This document shows positions 24,406-33,369 of a stretch of 64,000 nt of DNA, in pieces. Source of the DNA: an uncultured Muribaculaceae bacterium (GTDB taxonomy: Bacteria; Bacteroidota; Bacteroidia; Bacteroidales; Muribaculaceae). A model generated the notes under the pieces. The model was not told the origin of the DNA. It saw nothing but the letters and a program-made list of their open reading frames with translations, and ran no database searches. The first letter of the stretch is position 1. Every line of letters starts with the position of its first letter. A program made the position numbers and the translations under genes. The stretch spans positions 239,286 to 303,285 of the forward strand of contig CAJTTG010000003.1 in NCBI GenBank assembly GCA_910579185.1. Direction: 5' to 3'.

Positions 24406-24437
24406 CAAATATAGTGAATCTGTATTTTTTGTGCAAA
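24406..24437 (-). promoter_or_regulatory. Promoter of the leader RNA / nine-gene envelope operon
   Basis: On the minus strand TTTG (24437-24434), a 20-base spacer and TATATTTG (24413-24406): a full match to the Bacteroidetes consensus. Confidence 0.7.
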
Positions 24438-24489
24438 TTGCAGGCTGGGTTTTAACGCTTGGAAGGCGCAATAACTCAGATTTTTAGTG

Positions 24490-24522
24490 AAAACCCGAGC
24501 CGGATGAAATTCCGGCTCGGGT
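24490..24522 (-). terminator. Terminator of the nqr operon
   Basis: A perfect 12-bp stem (24493-24504 with 24511-24522) with a 6-base loop, followed by TTTT on the minus strand, about 50 bases beyond nqrF. Confidence 0.75.
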
Positions 24523-24574
24523 CTTGTTGTTGTAATGGCGGCGGTCAGCTTTTATGACCGTCCGATCGATGTGA

Positions 24575-25876
24575 TTATCCTCCGAAGTTGTCGTAGTGGA
24601 TGTTCTCAGGTTCAACGCCGAGAGAGTCGAGCATCTGGTTTACGGCGTTGCTCATCGGGCCGGGACCGCACATGTAGTATTCGATGTCTTCCGGATTCTC
24701 GTGATCTTTGAGATATGTGTTGTAGATCACCTGATGCACGAAGCCGGGGGTATATTTCACACCTGCGGCATCGGCTGCCGGATCGGGACGGTCGAGAGCA
24801 AGATGGAAATGGAAGTTGGGGAATTCTTTCTCCAGCTGCAGGAAGTCGTCGAGATAGAACACTTCGTTGAGGGCGCGTGCGCCGTAGAAGTAGTTCATCA
24901 CGCGATCTGTGGTGTGGAGGGTCTTGGTCATGTGCATGATCTGTGCGCGGAGGGGTGCCATGCCGGCGCCACCGCCAATCCACATCATCTCTTTCTTGGA
25001 GTCGAAAATGGGGTGGAAATCTCCGTAAGGACCGCTCATGAGCACTTTGTCACCGGGCTTCAGGGTGAAGATATAGCTTGATGCTATGCCGGGCATCACA
25101 TCCATGAATCCAACCGCAGGTTTCGGTTTGAACGGGGGAGTGGCTATGCGGACTGTCAGCATGAAGCGGTCGCCTTCGGCCGGATAGTTGGCCATTGAGT
25201 ATGCTCTTACAGTGGGTTCGTCGTTGTGACATTTCAGAGAGAACAGACCGAATTTTTCCCATGCAGGCAGGTATTCCGCTCCGATGGAGTCTTTGTCTAT
25301 GTCCTTGTCGTAGTCCATCGAGAATTTTGGAATCTTGATCTGAGCGTAAGAGCCCGGGATGAAGTCCATGTGTTCTCCTTCCGGAAGGGCAACGATGAAT
25401 TCCTTGATGAAGGTGGACACGTTCTTGTTGGAGACAACTGTACATTCATATTCCTTGATGTCGAGTACCGATGCCGGGACTGCGATCTCCATGTCCTCCT
25501 TTACTTTGACCTGACAGGCCAGACGCCAGTTGTTCTTGACCTCTTTGCGGCTGAAATGTACGGTCTCAGTCGGAAGAATTTCTCCGCCTCCGCTCAACAC
25601 CTGAACTTTGCATTGGCCGCAGCTGCCTTTGCCGCCGCATGCCGAGGGGAGGAATATGTCGTTGTCGGCCATGGTGGATAGCAATGCTTTGCCGGAATTG
25701 GCCTCCACGTTCGTGTCCTTGTTGATCGTGATGGTGACTTTGCCTGAATGCACAAGGAAATGCTTCGCTGTCAGCAGTACTGCGACGAGCAACAATGTGA
25801 TCAGGAGGAATATGCCTACGCCGGAAAGAACTGTCAGCGAGGCTACTGATAATAGTATGCTTGATTGTAGTAACAT
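24575..25876 (-). CDS. nqrF: Na+-translocating NADH:quinone reductase subunit F
   Basis: 433 residues. One N-terminal membrane helix (about 12-35), a 2Fe-2S ferredoxin domain with Cys in PSACGGKGSCGQCKV and RLACQVKV, then FAD-binding (RAYSMANYPAEGD) and NADH-binding (WIGGGAGMAPLRAQI, YMCGPGPM) domains. It is the NADH entry point of the sodium pump. It is the last gene of nqrABCDEF and is followed by a terminator. Confidence 0.97.
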   Translation of the reverse strand: MLLQSSILLSVASLTVLSGVGIFLLITLLLVAVLLTAKHFLVHSGKVTITINKDTNVEANSGKALLSTMADNDIFLPSACGGKGSCGQCKVQVLSGGGEILPTETVHFSRKEVKNNWRLACQVKVKEDMEIAVPASVLDIKEYECTVVSNKNVSTFIKEFIVALPEGEHMDFIPGSYAQIKIPKFSMDYDKDIDKDSIGAEYLPAWEKFGLFSLKCHNDEPTVRAYSMANYPAEGDRFMLTVRIATPPFKPKPAVGFMDVMPGIASSYIFTLKPGDKVLMSGPYGDFHPIFDSKKEMMWIGGGAGMAPLRAQIMHMTKTLHTTDRVMNYFYGARALNEVFYLDDFLQLEKEFPNFHFHLALDRPDPAADAAGVKYTPGFVHQVIYNTYLKDHENPEDIEYYMCGPGPMSNAVNQMLDSLGVEPENIHYDNFGG

Positions 25877-25883
25877 GTCTGCG

Positions 25884-26501
25884 TCAGATTTTTATGCCGA
25901 GGAAACTCATGAATGCGATGCCCATAAGCGCGGTGAGGATGAATGTTATGCCGATGCCGCGCAACGGACGGGGTATATTGGAATATGTGGCGAGGCGTTC
26001 GCGGATAGCTGCGATGGCAACAATGGCGAGTAGCCAGCCTATACCCCAGCCACCACCAGCGCATACAGCTGTCAGCACACTTGAGAATTCGCGCTGCTGC
26101 ATGAAGAGCGAACCGCCGAGGATGGCGCAGTTGACGGCGATCAGCGGCAGGAAGATGCCGAGTGAGCCATAGAGCGAAGGGCTGTATTTCTCTACTGCCA
26201 TCTCCACCAGCTGGGTCATGGATGCTATCACGGCGATAAACATGATCAGCGAAAGGAAGCTGAGATCTACGTCGGCATATTCCGGTCCGAGCCATTGGAG
26301 AGCTCCGGCGCGGAGCACATAGGTTTCAAGCAGATAGTTGATCGGGAGTGTGATCACGAGCATGAACGTGACGGCGACACCAAGTCCGAGAGCTGTCTTG
26401 ACGTTTTTCGATACGGCGAGGAATGAACACATGCCTAAGAAGTAGGCAAAGATCATGTTGTCGACAAAGATCGAGCGTATGAATAAGTTTAGATTTTCCA
26501 T
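25884..26501 (-). CDS. nqrE: Na+-translocating NADH:quinone reductase subunit E
   Basis: 205 residues, six membrane helices. Family signatures: FVDNMIFAYFLGMCSFLAVS at the N-terminus with the Cys that shares the intramembrane iron centre with NqrD, and GGSLFMQQREFSSVL with ICAGGGWGIGW-like sequence in the second half. It belongs to the sodium channel core. It is homologous to NqrD by internal duplication of the family. Confidence 0.97.
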   Translation of the reverse strand: MENLNLFIRSIFVDNMIFAYFLGMCSFLAVSKNVKTALGLGVAVTFMLVITLPINYLLETYVLRAGALQWLGPEYADVDLSFLSLIMFIAVIASMTQLVEMAVEKYSPSLYGSLGIFLPLIAVNCAILGGSLFMQQREFSSVLTAVCAGGGWGIGWLLAIVAIAAIRERLATYSNIPRPLRGIGITFILTALMGIAFMSFLGIKI

Positions 26502-26525
26502 CTTTTCTTGTGTTCTTTAATTGGT

Positions 26526-27152
26526 TCAATCGTCCTGAAGATCTTTATTGATCGAGCGGTGGATCCAGATGATGCATCCCACTACGATAAGGGCCATCGG
26601 AGGGAGAATCATCAGGCCGTTGTTGACATATCCGTGCTCATAGCACCATTGGGGCACCACCTGATATCCCAGCAGCGTGCCGCTTCCGAGCAGTTCGCGG
26701 AAGAATGCCACGATGATGAGGATGATGGCATAGCCCACACCATTGCCAACGCCATCGAGAAACGAGGGCCACGGCTTGTTGGCCATGGCAAACGCTTCCA
26801 GGCGTCCCATGAGAATACAGTTGGTGATTATAAGCCCGATGAAGACTGACAGCTGTTTGCTGACATCGTAGGTGTAGGCCATCAGGAGCTGATTGACAAT
26901 CACAACCAGTCCGGCCACCACTACGAGTTGGACAATGATTCGTATGTTGGTGGGGATAGTGTTGCGGATCAGGGAGATGATCACATTGGAGAAGGCAAGC
27001 ACGGCTATTACCGAGATGCCCATCACTATTGCCGGTTCGAGTTTGGCTGTGACAGCCAGCACGGAGCAGATGCCGAGCACCTGTACAATGACCGGATTGT
27101 TCTTTGAAAATGGATTGAAAAGAACGCTTTTATTGCTAACTTTTTCAGCCAT
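26526..27152 (-). CDS. nqrD: Na+-translocating NADH:quinone reductase subunit D
   Basis: 208 residues, six membrane helices. NPVIVQVLGICSVLAVTAKL holds the conserved Cys for the iron centre shared with NqrE, and TNCILMGRLEAFAMANKPW is typical for NqrD. It lies two bases downstream of nqrC. Confidence 0.97.
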   Translation of the reverse strand: MAEKVSNKSVLFNPFSKNNPVIVQVLGICSVLAVTAKLEPAIVMGISVIAVLAFSNVIISLIRNTIPTNIRIIVQLVVVAGLVVIVNQLLMAYTYDVSKQLSVFIGLIITNCILMGRLEAFAMANKPWPSFLDGVGNGVGYAIILIIVAFFRELLGSGTLLGYQVVPQWCYEHGYVNNGLMILPPMALIVVGCIIWIHRSINKDLQDD

Positions 27153-27154
27153 GG

Positions 27155-27862
27155 TTATTTGTTGCTTAAGTTTTCAAGGAATGACTTGTAGGGTGTCAGG
27201 CAGTTGGAAAGCATGGCTGCCACACCTTTACTGGTGATTGTGCCGCCGGACACACCGTCTACGGTATAGGCTTCAGCTCCTGCAGGAGTCTGACCGGCTT
27301 TGACAACGTTGATCGGATGGAAGTTGCCGTCAGTGATAAGCTGTTTTCCTGCGAATTGGTCGCAGAATGCCGGCTTCTCGATCTCGGCTCCCAGTCCGGG
27401 AGTCTCGCCCTGATGGGCGAAGAACGCGCCATAGATGGTGGTACCATCGGAGTCAACAGCTATATATCCCCAGATCGGGCCCCAGAGTCCTGCGCCGTAT
27501 GCCGGAAGGATATATTTTGTCGATCCGTCGTCGGTCTTGCAGACGAATACCGGGAGTTTGCGCTCGGCATCGGGAAGTTTTATTTCAGTTGCCACATCGA
27601 TATCGAATGCGTTGCCTTCTATTTTCTCGCCGGCATTGTTGATAACCATTTGTTCAACTATGTAGCGGTCAAACACCTGTTTGATGTCGCCATCGTTGGC
27701 GGTGATCTTGACAGATGCGAGTATCTGACGCATTTTGTCGGCGTTGACGTTGTCCTGCTGTCGGTCGCGGAGTGAAAGCGACGTCACGGCTAAGACAGTG
27801 CCGACGATCAGCACTAACACGATAATGTAGATCGTGGTGTATATGTTGCTTTGCTTGTTCAT
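27155..27862 (-). CDS. nqrC: Na+-translocating NADH:quinone reductase subunit C
   Basis: 235 residues. One N-terminal helix anchors a periplasmic FMN domain. The flavinylation motif is DGVSGGTITSKG, with T208 as the likely FMN-linked Thr; the Gly before it replaces the more usual Ala. Attachment needs the flavin transferase ApbE, which is not encoded in this window. Confidence 0.96.
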   Translation of the reverse strand: MNKQSNIYTTIYIIVLVLIVGTVLAVTSLSLRDRQQDNVNADKMRQILASVKITANDGDIKQVFDRYIVEQMVINNAGEKIEGNAFDIDVATEIKLPDAERKLPVFVCKTDDGSTKYILPAYGAGLWGPIWGYIAVDSDGTTIYGAFFAHQGETPGLGAEIEKPAFCDQFAGKQLITDGNFHPINVVKAGQTPAGAEAYTVDGVSGGTITSKGVAAMLSNCLTPYKSFLENLSNK

Positions 27863-27889
27863 TTCGTTTCTTGTTTGCCGTGGGTTTAG

Positions 27890-29083
27890 TTATGCTTTGT
27901 CTCTGAGTCGGCGCAGGCGGCGGCTGATGTTGGTCTGCACTACGCAATAGTCGATCAATGGCGCGAATGCGTTCATCAGCAGCACGGCGAGCATTGCACC
28001 CTCAGGATAGCCGGTGTTGTAGACGCGGATAAGTATTGCTATCACGCCGACAAGGAAGCCGTAGATATATTTGCCGGTGGCTGTTCGGGCCGCTGTTACG
28101 GGATCGGTGGCCATGAACACGGCTGCAAATGCGAATCCGCCGTACACGAGCTGGTCGACCGGCGACAACATTGATGCCGGATAGAGTTCCGAGGGGAATG
28201 TATTGGCAATGAAGCCCATCACGAGTCCTCCTGCAAATACGGAGAGCATGATTCTCCAGCTGGCGATGCCGGTCAGCAGAAGCAGCGCGGCGCCGATCAG
28301 GATGCAGAGTGTCGACGTTTCGCCGAATGATCCGGGGATAAGGCCGAGGAATGCGTCCCAGGTGCTCACGGGATCGCCGATTGCGTCGGTAATCTGCTGT
28401 GCGCCTGTAGAGATCTGGCCGAGTGGGGTCGCTCCGGAAACGCCATCGGCGTATGTGACGGTACCACCCAGGCCGCAGATCGGTTCGTTGGGGATGAACG
28501 CACTGTCACCACTCATCTTGGCCGGGTAGGCGAAGAAGAGGAATGCGCGTGTCACGAGAGCCACGTTGAAAATATTGTAGCCTGTTCCGCCGAACACCTC
28601 TTTAACAAAAATGACGGAAAATGCTGTCGCCACGGCAAGCATCCATAGTGGAGTGGTGATGGGACAGATCAGCGGCACGAGGATACCTGTCACCAGGAAG
28701 CCTTCCTGAATTTCTTCTCCGCGTTTCTGGGCTACGATGAATTCGATTCCGAGGCCTACGACGTAGGTGACCACAAGTTTCGGCAGGATGGCCAGAAAGC
28801 CGTAGAGGAACATCTCCCAGTGGGTCATTTCAGCGCCCGAGCAAAGGGCGTTCTGGTATCCGGCGTTGTACATGCCGAAAAGCAGACACGGGATGAGGGC
28901 TAAGACGACTATGATCATCACTCGTTTCGAGTCGATCGCGTCGTGGACATGCACTCCGGAGGTTGAGGTGGATTTGGGTGTGTAGAGAAATGTCTCAAAT
29001 CCGTCGAACACGGAACGGAACGCCTGCAGCTTTCCTCCGGGCATGAAGTTGGGTTTGATTTTGTCGAGATATTTTCTTAGCAT
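27890..29083 (-). CDS. nqrB: Na+-translocating NADH:quinone reductase subunit B
   Basis: 397 residues, about ten membrane helices. The FMN-binding Thr lies in DGVSGATPLGQ, and IPCLLFGMYNAGYQNA is a family segment near the first helices. NqrB binds riboflavin and FMN and carries the main sodium path. It follows nqrA by about 40 bases. Confidence 0.97.
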   Translation of the reverse strand: MLRKYLDKIKPNFMPGGKLQAFRSVFDGFETFLYTPKSTSTSGVHVHDAIDSKRVMIIVVLALIPCLLFGMYNAGYQNALCSGAEMTHWEMFLYGFLAILPKLVVTYVVGLGIEFIVAQKRGEEIQEGFLVTGILVPLICPITTPLWMLAVATAFSVIFVKEVFGGTGYNIFNVALVTRAFLFFAYPAKMSGDSAFIPNEPICGLGGTVTYADGVSGATPLGQISTGAQQITDAIGDPVSTWDAFLGLIPGSFGETSTLCILIGAALLLLTGIASWRIMLSVFAGGLVMGFIANTFPSELYPASMLSPVDQLVYGGFAFAAVFMATDPVTAARTATGKYIYGFLVGVIAILIRVYNTGYPEGAMLAVLLMNAFAPLIDYCVVQTNISRRLRRLRDKA

Positions 29084-29126
29084 GATTTCTGCTATTGTTT
29101 TGTTTTTTCGTAATCAGAGTAGGGGA

Positions 29127-30503
29127 TCAGCTCAGTTCCTTGCGTAGGTAGTCGAGGCCTTCGCGCACAATCTTCTGAAGTTCCAGTTTGGAGGGATCGA
29201 CATATTCGCATAGGGCGAAGTCGGCCGGTGTGACTTCGTAGATTCCGAGTGCTTCCATCTGTTCTATGTTGCGTGAGATGATGGCCTTGATCAGGTATTC
29301 GGCCATGATGTCCATTGGCAGAACTTTTTCGTATTGTTCCGACATGATCATTGCGCGACGTCCGCCGTTGATGCGTGCATCGGGTGCAAATAGTTTCTTT
29401 CCGAATAAACGGGAGATGAATGAGCGGTTCTGGCTCATCTTGTTGGGGCTCATGGAGGCCCAGCCCATGAATTCGTCAACATCGTCGCCCTCGGGGATAA
29501 CGGTGATCTGTCGGTAGGGGAAACGCAGGAAGCCGTCGGCACCGACATTTATGCCGGTGAGCACGTTGCCGGATATGATTCGTGTGTTGTGGTCGTTGTC
29601 TTTCAGCGATCCGGCGATCAGCGGCTCTATCGCAGCTCCGTTTACGGTGCGGATCATATGGGGCGTTTTTACCTCTGATCCTGTCAGGGCGACTTCTGTC
29701 GACCAGTCGCAGCGTCCGTTCAGAATCATGTCGCCGATCCGGGCGAGTGTTATGATATCAAGCATCCATACGCTTTCACCCTTGTTGACAGGGGCGAGGT
29801 TGGCTGCCTGAATGCTTGGTAGCCCGGCAGGATGTTTGCCACTTATCTCAGCAACAGTGACGCGTTGATTGTCTTTCAGATCATTGCCAAGCAGCGGCTC
29901 TGTCTTGGCGATGTCGCGGACGCTTATATACAAAGATCCGGCGGTTTGGGTCAGGAGAGCTTTAATGCCGGCTTTGATCTCGGCTGCTTTGCCGCTGACG
30001 GCTGTGTGCATGTCGGGAGCAAGCGGTGCGCTGTCAAATGTCGTGATGAATATGTTGGCCGGAACGGCATCTGATTCGGGGATGATGTCGTAGGGCAACT
30101 GACGCATCATGGCCCACAGTCCGGAGTTCATCAGTGCTGCCTTGACGGCAGTTGCATCGGCGGCTCCTTTACCGGAGGTCGCGGCCTGTGTGTTTGCGGA
30201 GGCATCGGGTGTCACGGTCACGCGCAGAATCTTGCGGCGTTCACCGCGCACAATCTCACCGACGGTGCCGTTGACCGGAGAAACGATCTTTATTTCCTCC
30301 CGGTTTTTGTCGATCATCAGGGGCTGGCCTGCCTCAACGTGGTCGCCGGCTTTTACAACGACCTTTGGCGTAAGTCCGGGAAAATCGTCAGGGCAGATAG
30401 CGATGATCGACGGCATTACCATCGATCCGGCCTCTGCTCCTTGTTCCACTTTTCCCTGCAAATTGAGATCCAGTCCGCGATGGAGAGTGATGTGGCTATA
30501 CAT
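29127..30503 (-). CDS. nqrA: Na+-translocating NADH:quinone reductase subunit A
   Basis: 458 residues, soluble and cytoplasmic, without cofactors. It starts with a biotinyl-lipoyl-like domain (VVKAGDHVEAGQPLMIDKN, then SPVNGTVGEIVRGERR), as in NqrA/RnfC proteins, and ends in an NqrA-specific helical part. It is the first gene of the six-gene operon; the order A-B-C-D-E-F is canonical. A -7 box lies 42 bases upstream. Confidence 0.97.
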   Translation of the reverse strand: MYSHITLHRGLDLNLQGKVEQGAEAGSMVMPSIIAICPDDFPGLTPKVVVKAGDHVEAGQPLMIDKNREEIKIVSPVNGTVGEIVRGERRKILRVTVTPDASANTQAATSGKGAADATAVKAALMNSGLWAMMRQLPYDIIPESDAVPANIFITTFDSAPLAPDMHTAVSGKAAEIKAGIKALLTQTAGSLYISVRDIAKTEPLLGNDLKDNQRVTVAEISGKHPAGLPSIQAANLAPVNKGESVWMLDIITLARIGDMILNGRCDWSTEVALTGSEVKTPHMIRTVNGAAIEPLIAGSLKDNDHNTRIISGNVLTGINVGADGFLRFPYRQITVIPEGDDVDEFMGWASMSPNKMSQNRSFISRLFGKKLFAPDARINGGRRAMIMSEQYEKVLPMDIMAEYLIKAIISRNIEQMEALGIYEVTPADFALCEYVDPSKLELQKIVREGLDYLRKELS

Positions 30504-30544
30504 GTTTGGCTGTTATATGAAGTCTGTTTATTGTGTTTTGCATG

Positions 30545-30552
30545 CAAAGTTA
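30545..30552 (-). promoter_or_regulatory. -7 promoter box of the nqr operon
   Basis: TAACTTTG on the minus strand, 42 bases before the nqrA start. A TTTG at 30567-30564 is too close to serve as -33. Confidence 0.45.
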
Positions 30553-30643
30553 TTGAATTTTGACAAAATTTCAGAAACAATCACAAAAAAAACTGTAGCC
30601 GAACAATTTATTTCTATAAAACTCCATTTTTGGAGAATAAATA

Positions 30644-30675
30644 TTTGGAGATTGGGAATTTTATCAATACTTTTG
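30644..30675 (+). promoter_or_regulatory. Promoter of the exbB-exbD-exbD-tonB operon
   Basis: TTTG at 30644-30647, a 20-base spacer and TACTTTTG at 30668-30675. The leader is long (about 140 bases), AT-rich and has no clear hairpin. Confidence 0.65.
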
Positions 30676-30819
30676 CATTAGCGTTTGTGACTAACGATGG
30701 GTCGGCTTTGTCCGGACATTTTAAAGATCATCGCCTTATTAATCTAAAACCATTTCATTTGTCTGAAATCCAATAACTAAATAACCATTAAATCATTTAA
30801 CAAATTAGTAATTTAAATT

Positions 30820-31704
30820 ATGGAAGCTACAAAGCCCATTCAGCCCCAGGCAAAGCCTCAGGCTAAAAAACAACCCACTAACAAGAAAAATGTGAAAGGC
30901 ATCAAGAACGCATTCCTCGTGATCATCGTTTGCTTCGTTGTCGCTGTTTGCCTCTTCCTCTTCTTCTTCGGCAATCCCAGCCACTTCGATCCCGAATCAT
31001 TTGAGGGTGCAACTGCAAACTGGACCGTATGGGGAATCGACAAGGCTCACCCCGTTGACCTTATCGGTACTATCTTCAAGGGCGGTATCATCGTGCCTGT
31101 TCTTCAGACCCTCTTCCTCACTGTGATCGTTCTCTCTGTTGAACGTTGGATCGCTCTTTCAAGCGCAAAAGGCAAAGGCAACACCGCTAAGTTCGTTGCT
31201 GCTGTGAAGAACTGCCTTGCTAAGAACGACATCGCCGGTGCTCAGGATCTCTGCAAGAAGCAGAAAGGCTCTGTAGCTGCTGTTGTTGCTGCCGCTCTCG
31301 TTCGCTACGAAGAAATGGACAAGAACACCGTTCTCACCAAAGAACAGAAAGTTGCTACTCTTCAGAAAGAAGTTGAAGAAGCTACCGCTCTCGAAATGCC
31401 TGCCCTCCAGCAGAACCTCCCCATCGTTGCTACCATGACTACCCTCGGTACTCTCGTCGGTCTTCTCGGTACTGTGATCGGTATGATCAAATCATTCCAG
31501 GCTCTGTCTAACTCAGGTGCTCCTGACTCATCAGCTCTTTCAACCGGTATTTCTGAGGCACTTGTGAACACTGCCTTCGGTATCGCAACCGGCGCATTCG
31601 CTGTAATTTCCTACAACTTCTACACCAACAAAATCGATAACCTCACCTACGCTATCGACGAAATCGGTTTCTCGATTGTACAGACATTCGCAGCAACTCA
31701 CTAA
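30820..31704 (+). CDS. exbB: MotA/TolQ/ExbB-family ion channel protein
   Basis: 294 residues. A basic, Gln/Lys/Pro-rich N-terminus (about 30 residues) precedes the first membrane helix (about 32-52), the second lies at about 88-108 and the last two at about 205-265 (TLGTLVGLLGTVIGMIKSFQ and VNTAFGIATGAFAVISYNF), the ExbB/TolQ signature. ExbB forms the pentameric channel that powers TonB. Codon use is strongly biased toward C-ending codons, as expected for high expression. It is the first gene of a four-gene operon. Confidence 0.95.
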   Translation: MEATKPIQPQAKPQAKKQPTNKKNVKGIKNAFLVIIVCFVVAVCLFLFFFGNPSHFDPESFEGATANWTVWGIDKAHPVDLIGTIFKGGIIVPVLQTLFLTVIVLSVERWIALSSAKGKGNTAKFVAAVKNCLAKNDIAGAQDLCKKQKGSVAAVVAAALVRYEEMDKNTVLTKEQKVATLQKEVEEATALEMPALQQNLPIVATMTTLGTLVGLLGTVIGMIKSFQALSNSGAPDSSALSTGISEALVNTAFGIATGAFAVISYNFYTNKIDNLTYAIDEIGFSIVQTFAATH

Positions 31705-31748
31705 TTCCATATTACTACACATTAATTAATAATTAGAGATAAAGTAAT

Positions 31749-32573
31749 ATGGGAAAAGTAAAAATTAAAAGAAAAAGTACCCTCATCGACATGACCGCGA
31801 TGAGTGACGTGACTGTTCTTTTGCTTACTTTCTTCATGTTGACTTCAACCTTCCTTCAGAAGGAACCCGTCACGGTGGAAACTCCATCGTCGGTGCAGGA
31901 GCAGAAAGTTTCGACATCCAATGTCGTTAACGTTCTGGTCAGCCCCCAAGGCGAAGTGTTCCTGAATGTTGCCGGCGAAGTGGATCCGGATGCATCTGTG
32001 GCTTATGCCAAGGAGCAGAATCCAGATCTTACAGCAGCTGAGGCACGCAAGGAAAAAGGAAAATGGGCATCGGACAGCGTACGTCGCGAGGTGATCATAC
32101 AGGCTATCAGTGACTATAATGGTATGCATACCAGCGCGCCTGTACAACTCACTCCGGATGAGGTGATGCAGCTTGCCAAGCTCGGTACTATCGGCATGCC
32201 GATCGCCGACTTGAAAAAGTTCCTCGCTCTTTCTCAGGCTGAACAGGACCAGGTCTACACCAAGTTCTACAAACTTTCGGATGAAGAAAAGGAACAGTAC
32301 AACCGCCAGAAAGACGTTATCCATGTTGGTATTCCAATTGATCTCAACCACGATAAAACCAACGAGTTCCAGCTTTGGATGCGCGCTATCAAGAAAGTAG
32401 CACAAAGAAGCTATCCTAACCTCAACGATGCAATGACAAAAGGCGAGGGTATCGCAGTCAAGTCTGACCGCCGCACTCCCTTCTCAAAAATGCATGTTGT
32501 GTTGGATAACCTCCAGACACTGAAAATGACCCGCTTCACTCTGATGACTGCACTTAAATCTCAAGATCAGTAA
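31749..32573 (+). CDS. exbD: ExbD/TolR-family protein 1
   Basis: 274 residues, about twice the size of E. coli ExbD (141). The N-terminal helix contains the ion-coupling Asp in TLIDMTAMSDVTVLLLTFFM. The periplasmic TolR-like domain is split by a long insert of about 120 helical, charged residues (AKEQNPDLTAAEARKEKGKW and onward) before the C-terminal strand (KMHVVLDNLQTLKMTRFTLM). It follows exbB by 44 bases. The large insert seems to be a Bacteroidetes feature. Confidence 0.93.
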   Translation: MGKVKIKRKSTLIDMTAMSDVTVLLLTFFMLTSTFLQKEPVTVETPSSVQEQKVSTSNVVNVLVSPQGEVFLNVAGEVDPDASVAYAKEQNPDLTAAEARKEKGKWASDSVRREVIIQAISDYNGMHTSAPVQLTPDEVMQLAKLGTIGMPIADLKKFLALSQAEQDQVYTKFYKLSDEEKEQYNRQKDVIHVGIPIDLNHDKTNEFQLWMRAIKKVAQRSYPNLNDAMTKGEGIAVKSDRRTPFSKMHVVLDNLQTLKMTRFTLMTALKSQDQ

Positions 32574-32577
32574 CATT

Positions 32578-33330
32578 ATGGCACAGATAGAACAATCCGA
32601 TAAGGGTAAAAAGAAAAAGGGCGCTCAGAAAAAAATGCCGATTCACGTCGACTTTACGCCGATGGTGGATATGAACATGCTTCTGATCACGTTTTTCATG
32701 CTCTGTACCACGATGTTGAAATCGCAGACATTGAAAATAGCGCTCCCCTCCAACGAAAAAGTTCAGAACGAACAGCAAAAGAGCCAGGCTGCCGAGTCTC
32801 AGGCAATCACCCTTCTGCTTGACACCGAACGTGACGAAAAAGGTCAACCCAAGTTCGATGCCGACGGCAAGATGAAAAACGTAATCTACTATTACGAAGG
32901 TGCTCCCAAACTCGATGCCAATGGCGAACCCCTGAAAGACCAGCTGCAGACCGAGGCATTCCTCGGCAACGAGAACAACGTTCAGCGTGGTATCCGTAAA
33001 ATCCTTTCCGAACGTAACAAGACGGTGATCAAAAAGATCAATGAACTCAAAGAGAAATGGCGTAACAAGGGATTCGATCCAAATAATGAGGATGAAAACC
33101 AGCGCCTTTATGAGGAAGAAGCCGCAAAGGTCCGCAACGACAAGGAACTCAAAGCTCCTATCGTTATGATCAAGGCAACTGACGAAGCCTCTTGGGAAAG
33201 CGTGATTGGAGCCCTTGATGAAATGAGCATTAGCGAAATCTCAGTATACCAGCTTGAGAATCTCAACGACCTCGATCGCAAGATGCTTGGTCTGCCAGTA
33301 GAGACTCCTGCAGCTGCTCCTGCTCAGTAA
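32578..33330 (+). CDS. exbD: ExbD/TolR-family protein 2
   Basis: 250 residues. After a Lys-rich start the helix has the Asp in VDFTPMVDMNMLLITFFML. The periplasmic domain contains an insert of about 60 residues rich in Lys, Glu and Asn (ELKEKWRNKGFDPNNEDENQ) and ends with VETPAAAPAQ. It starts four bases after the first exbD. Two unequal ExbD proteins could form a heterodimer inside the ExbB pentamer; this is inference. Confidence 0.93.
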   Translation: MAQIEQSDKGKKKKGAQKKMPIHVDFTPMVDMNMLLITFFMLCTTMLKSQTLKIALPSNEKVQNEQQKSQAAESQAITLLLDTERDEKGQPKFDADGKMKNVIYYYEGAPKLDANGEPLKDQLQTEAFLGNENNVQRGIRKILSERNKTVIKKINELKEKWRNKGFDPNNEDENQRLYEEEAAKVRNDKELKAPIVMIKATDEASWESVIGALDEMSISEISVYQLENLNDLDRKMLGLPVETPAAAPAQ

Positions 33331-33369
33331 TTGATGAATGATATATATTAATCCAAAAACAGAAAGAAA

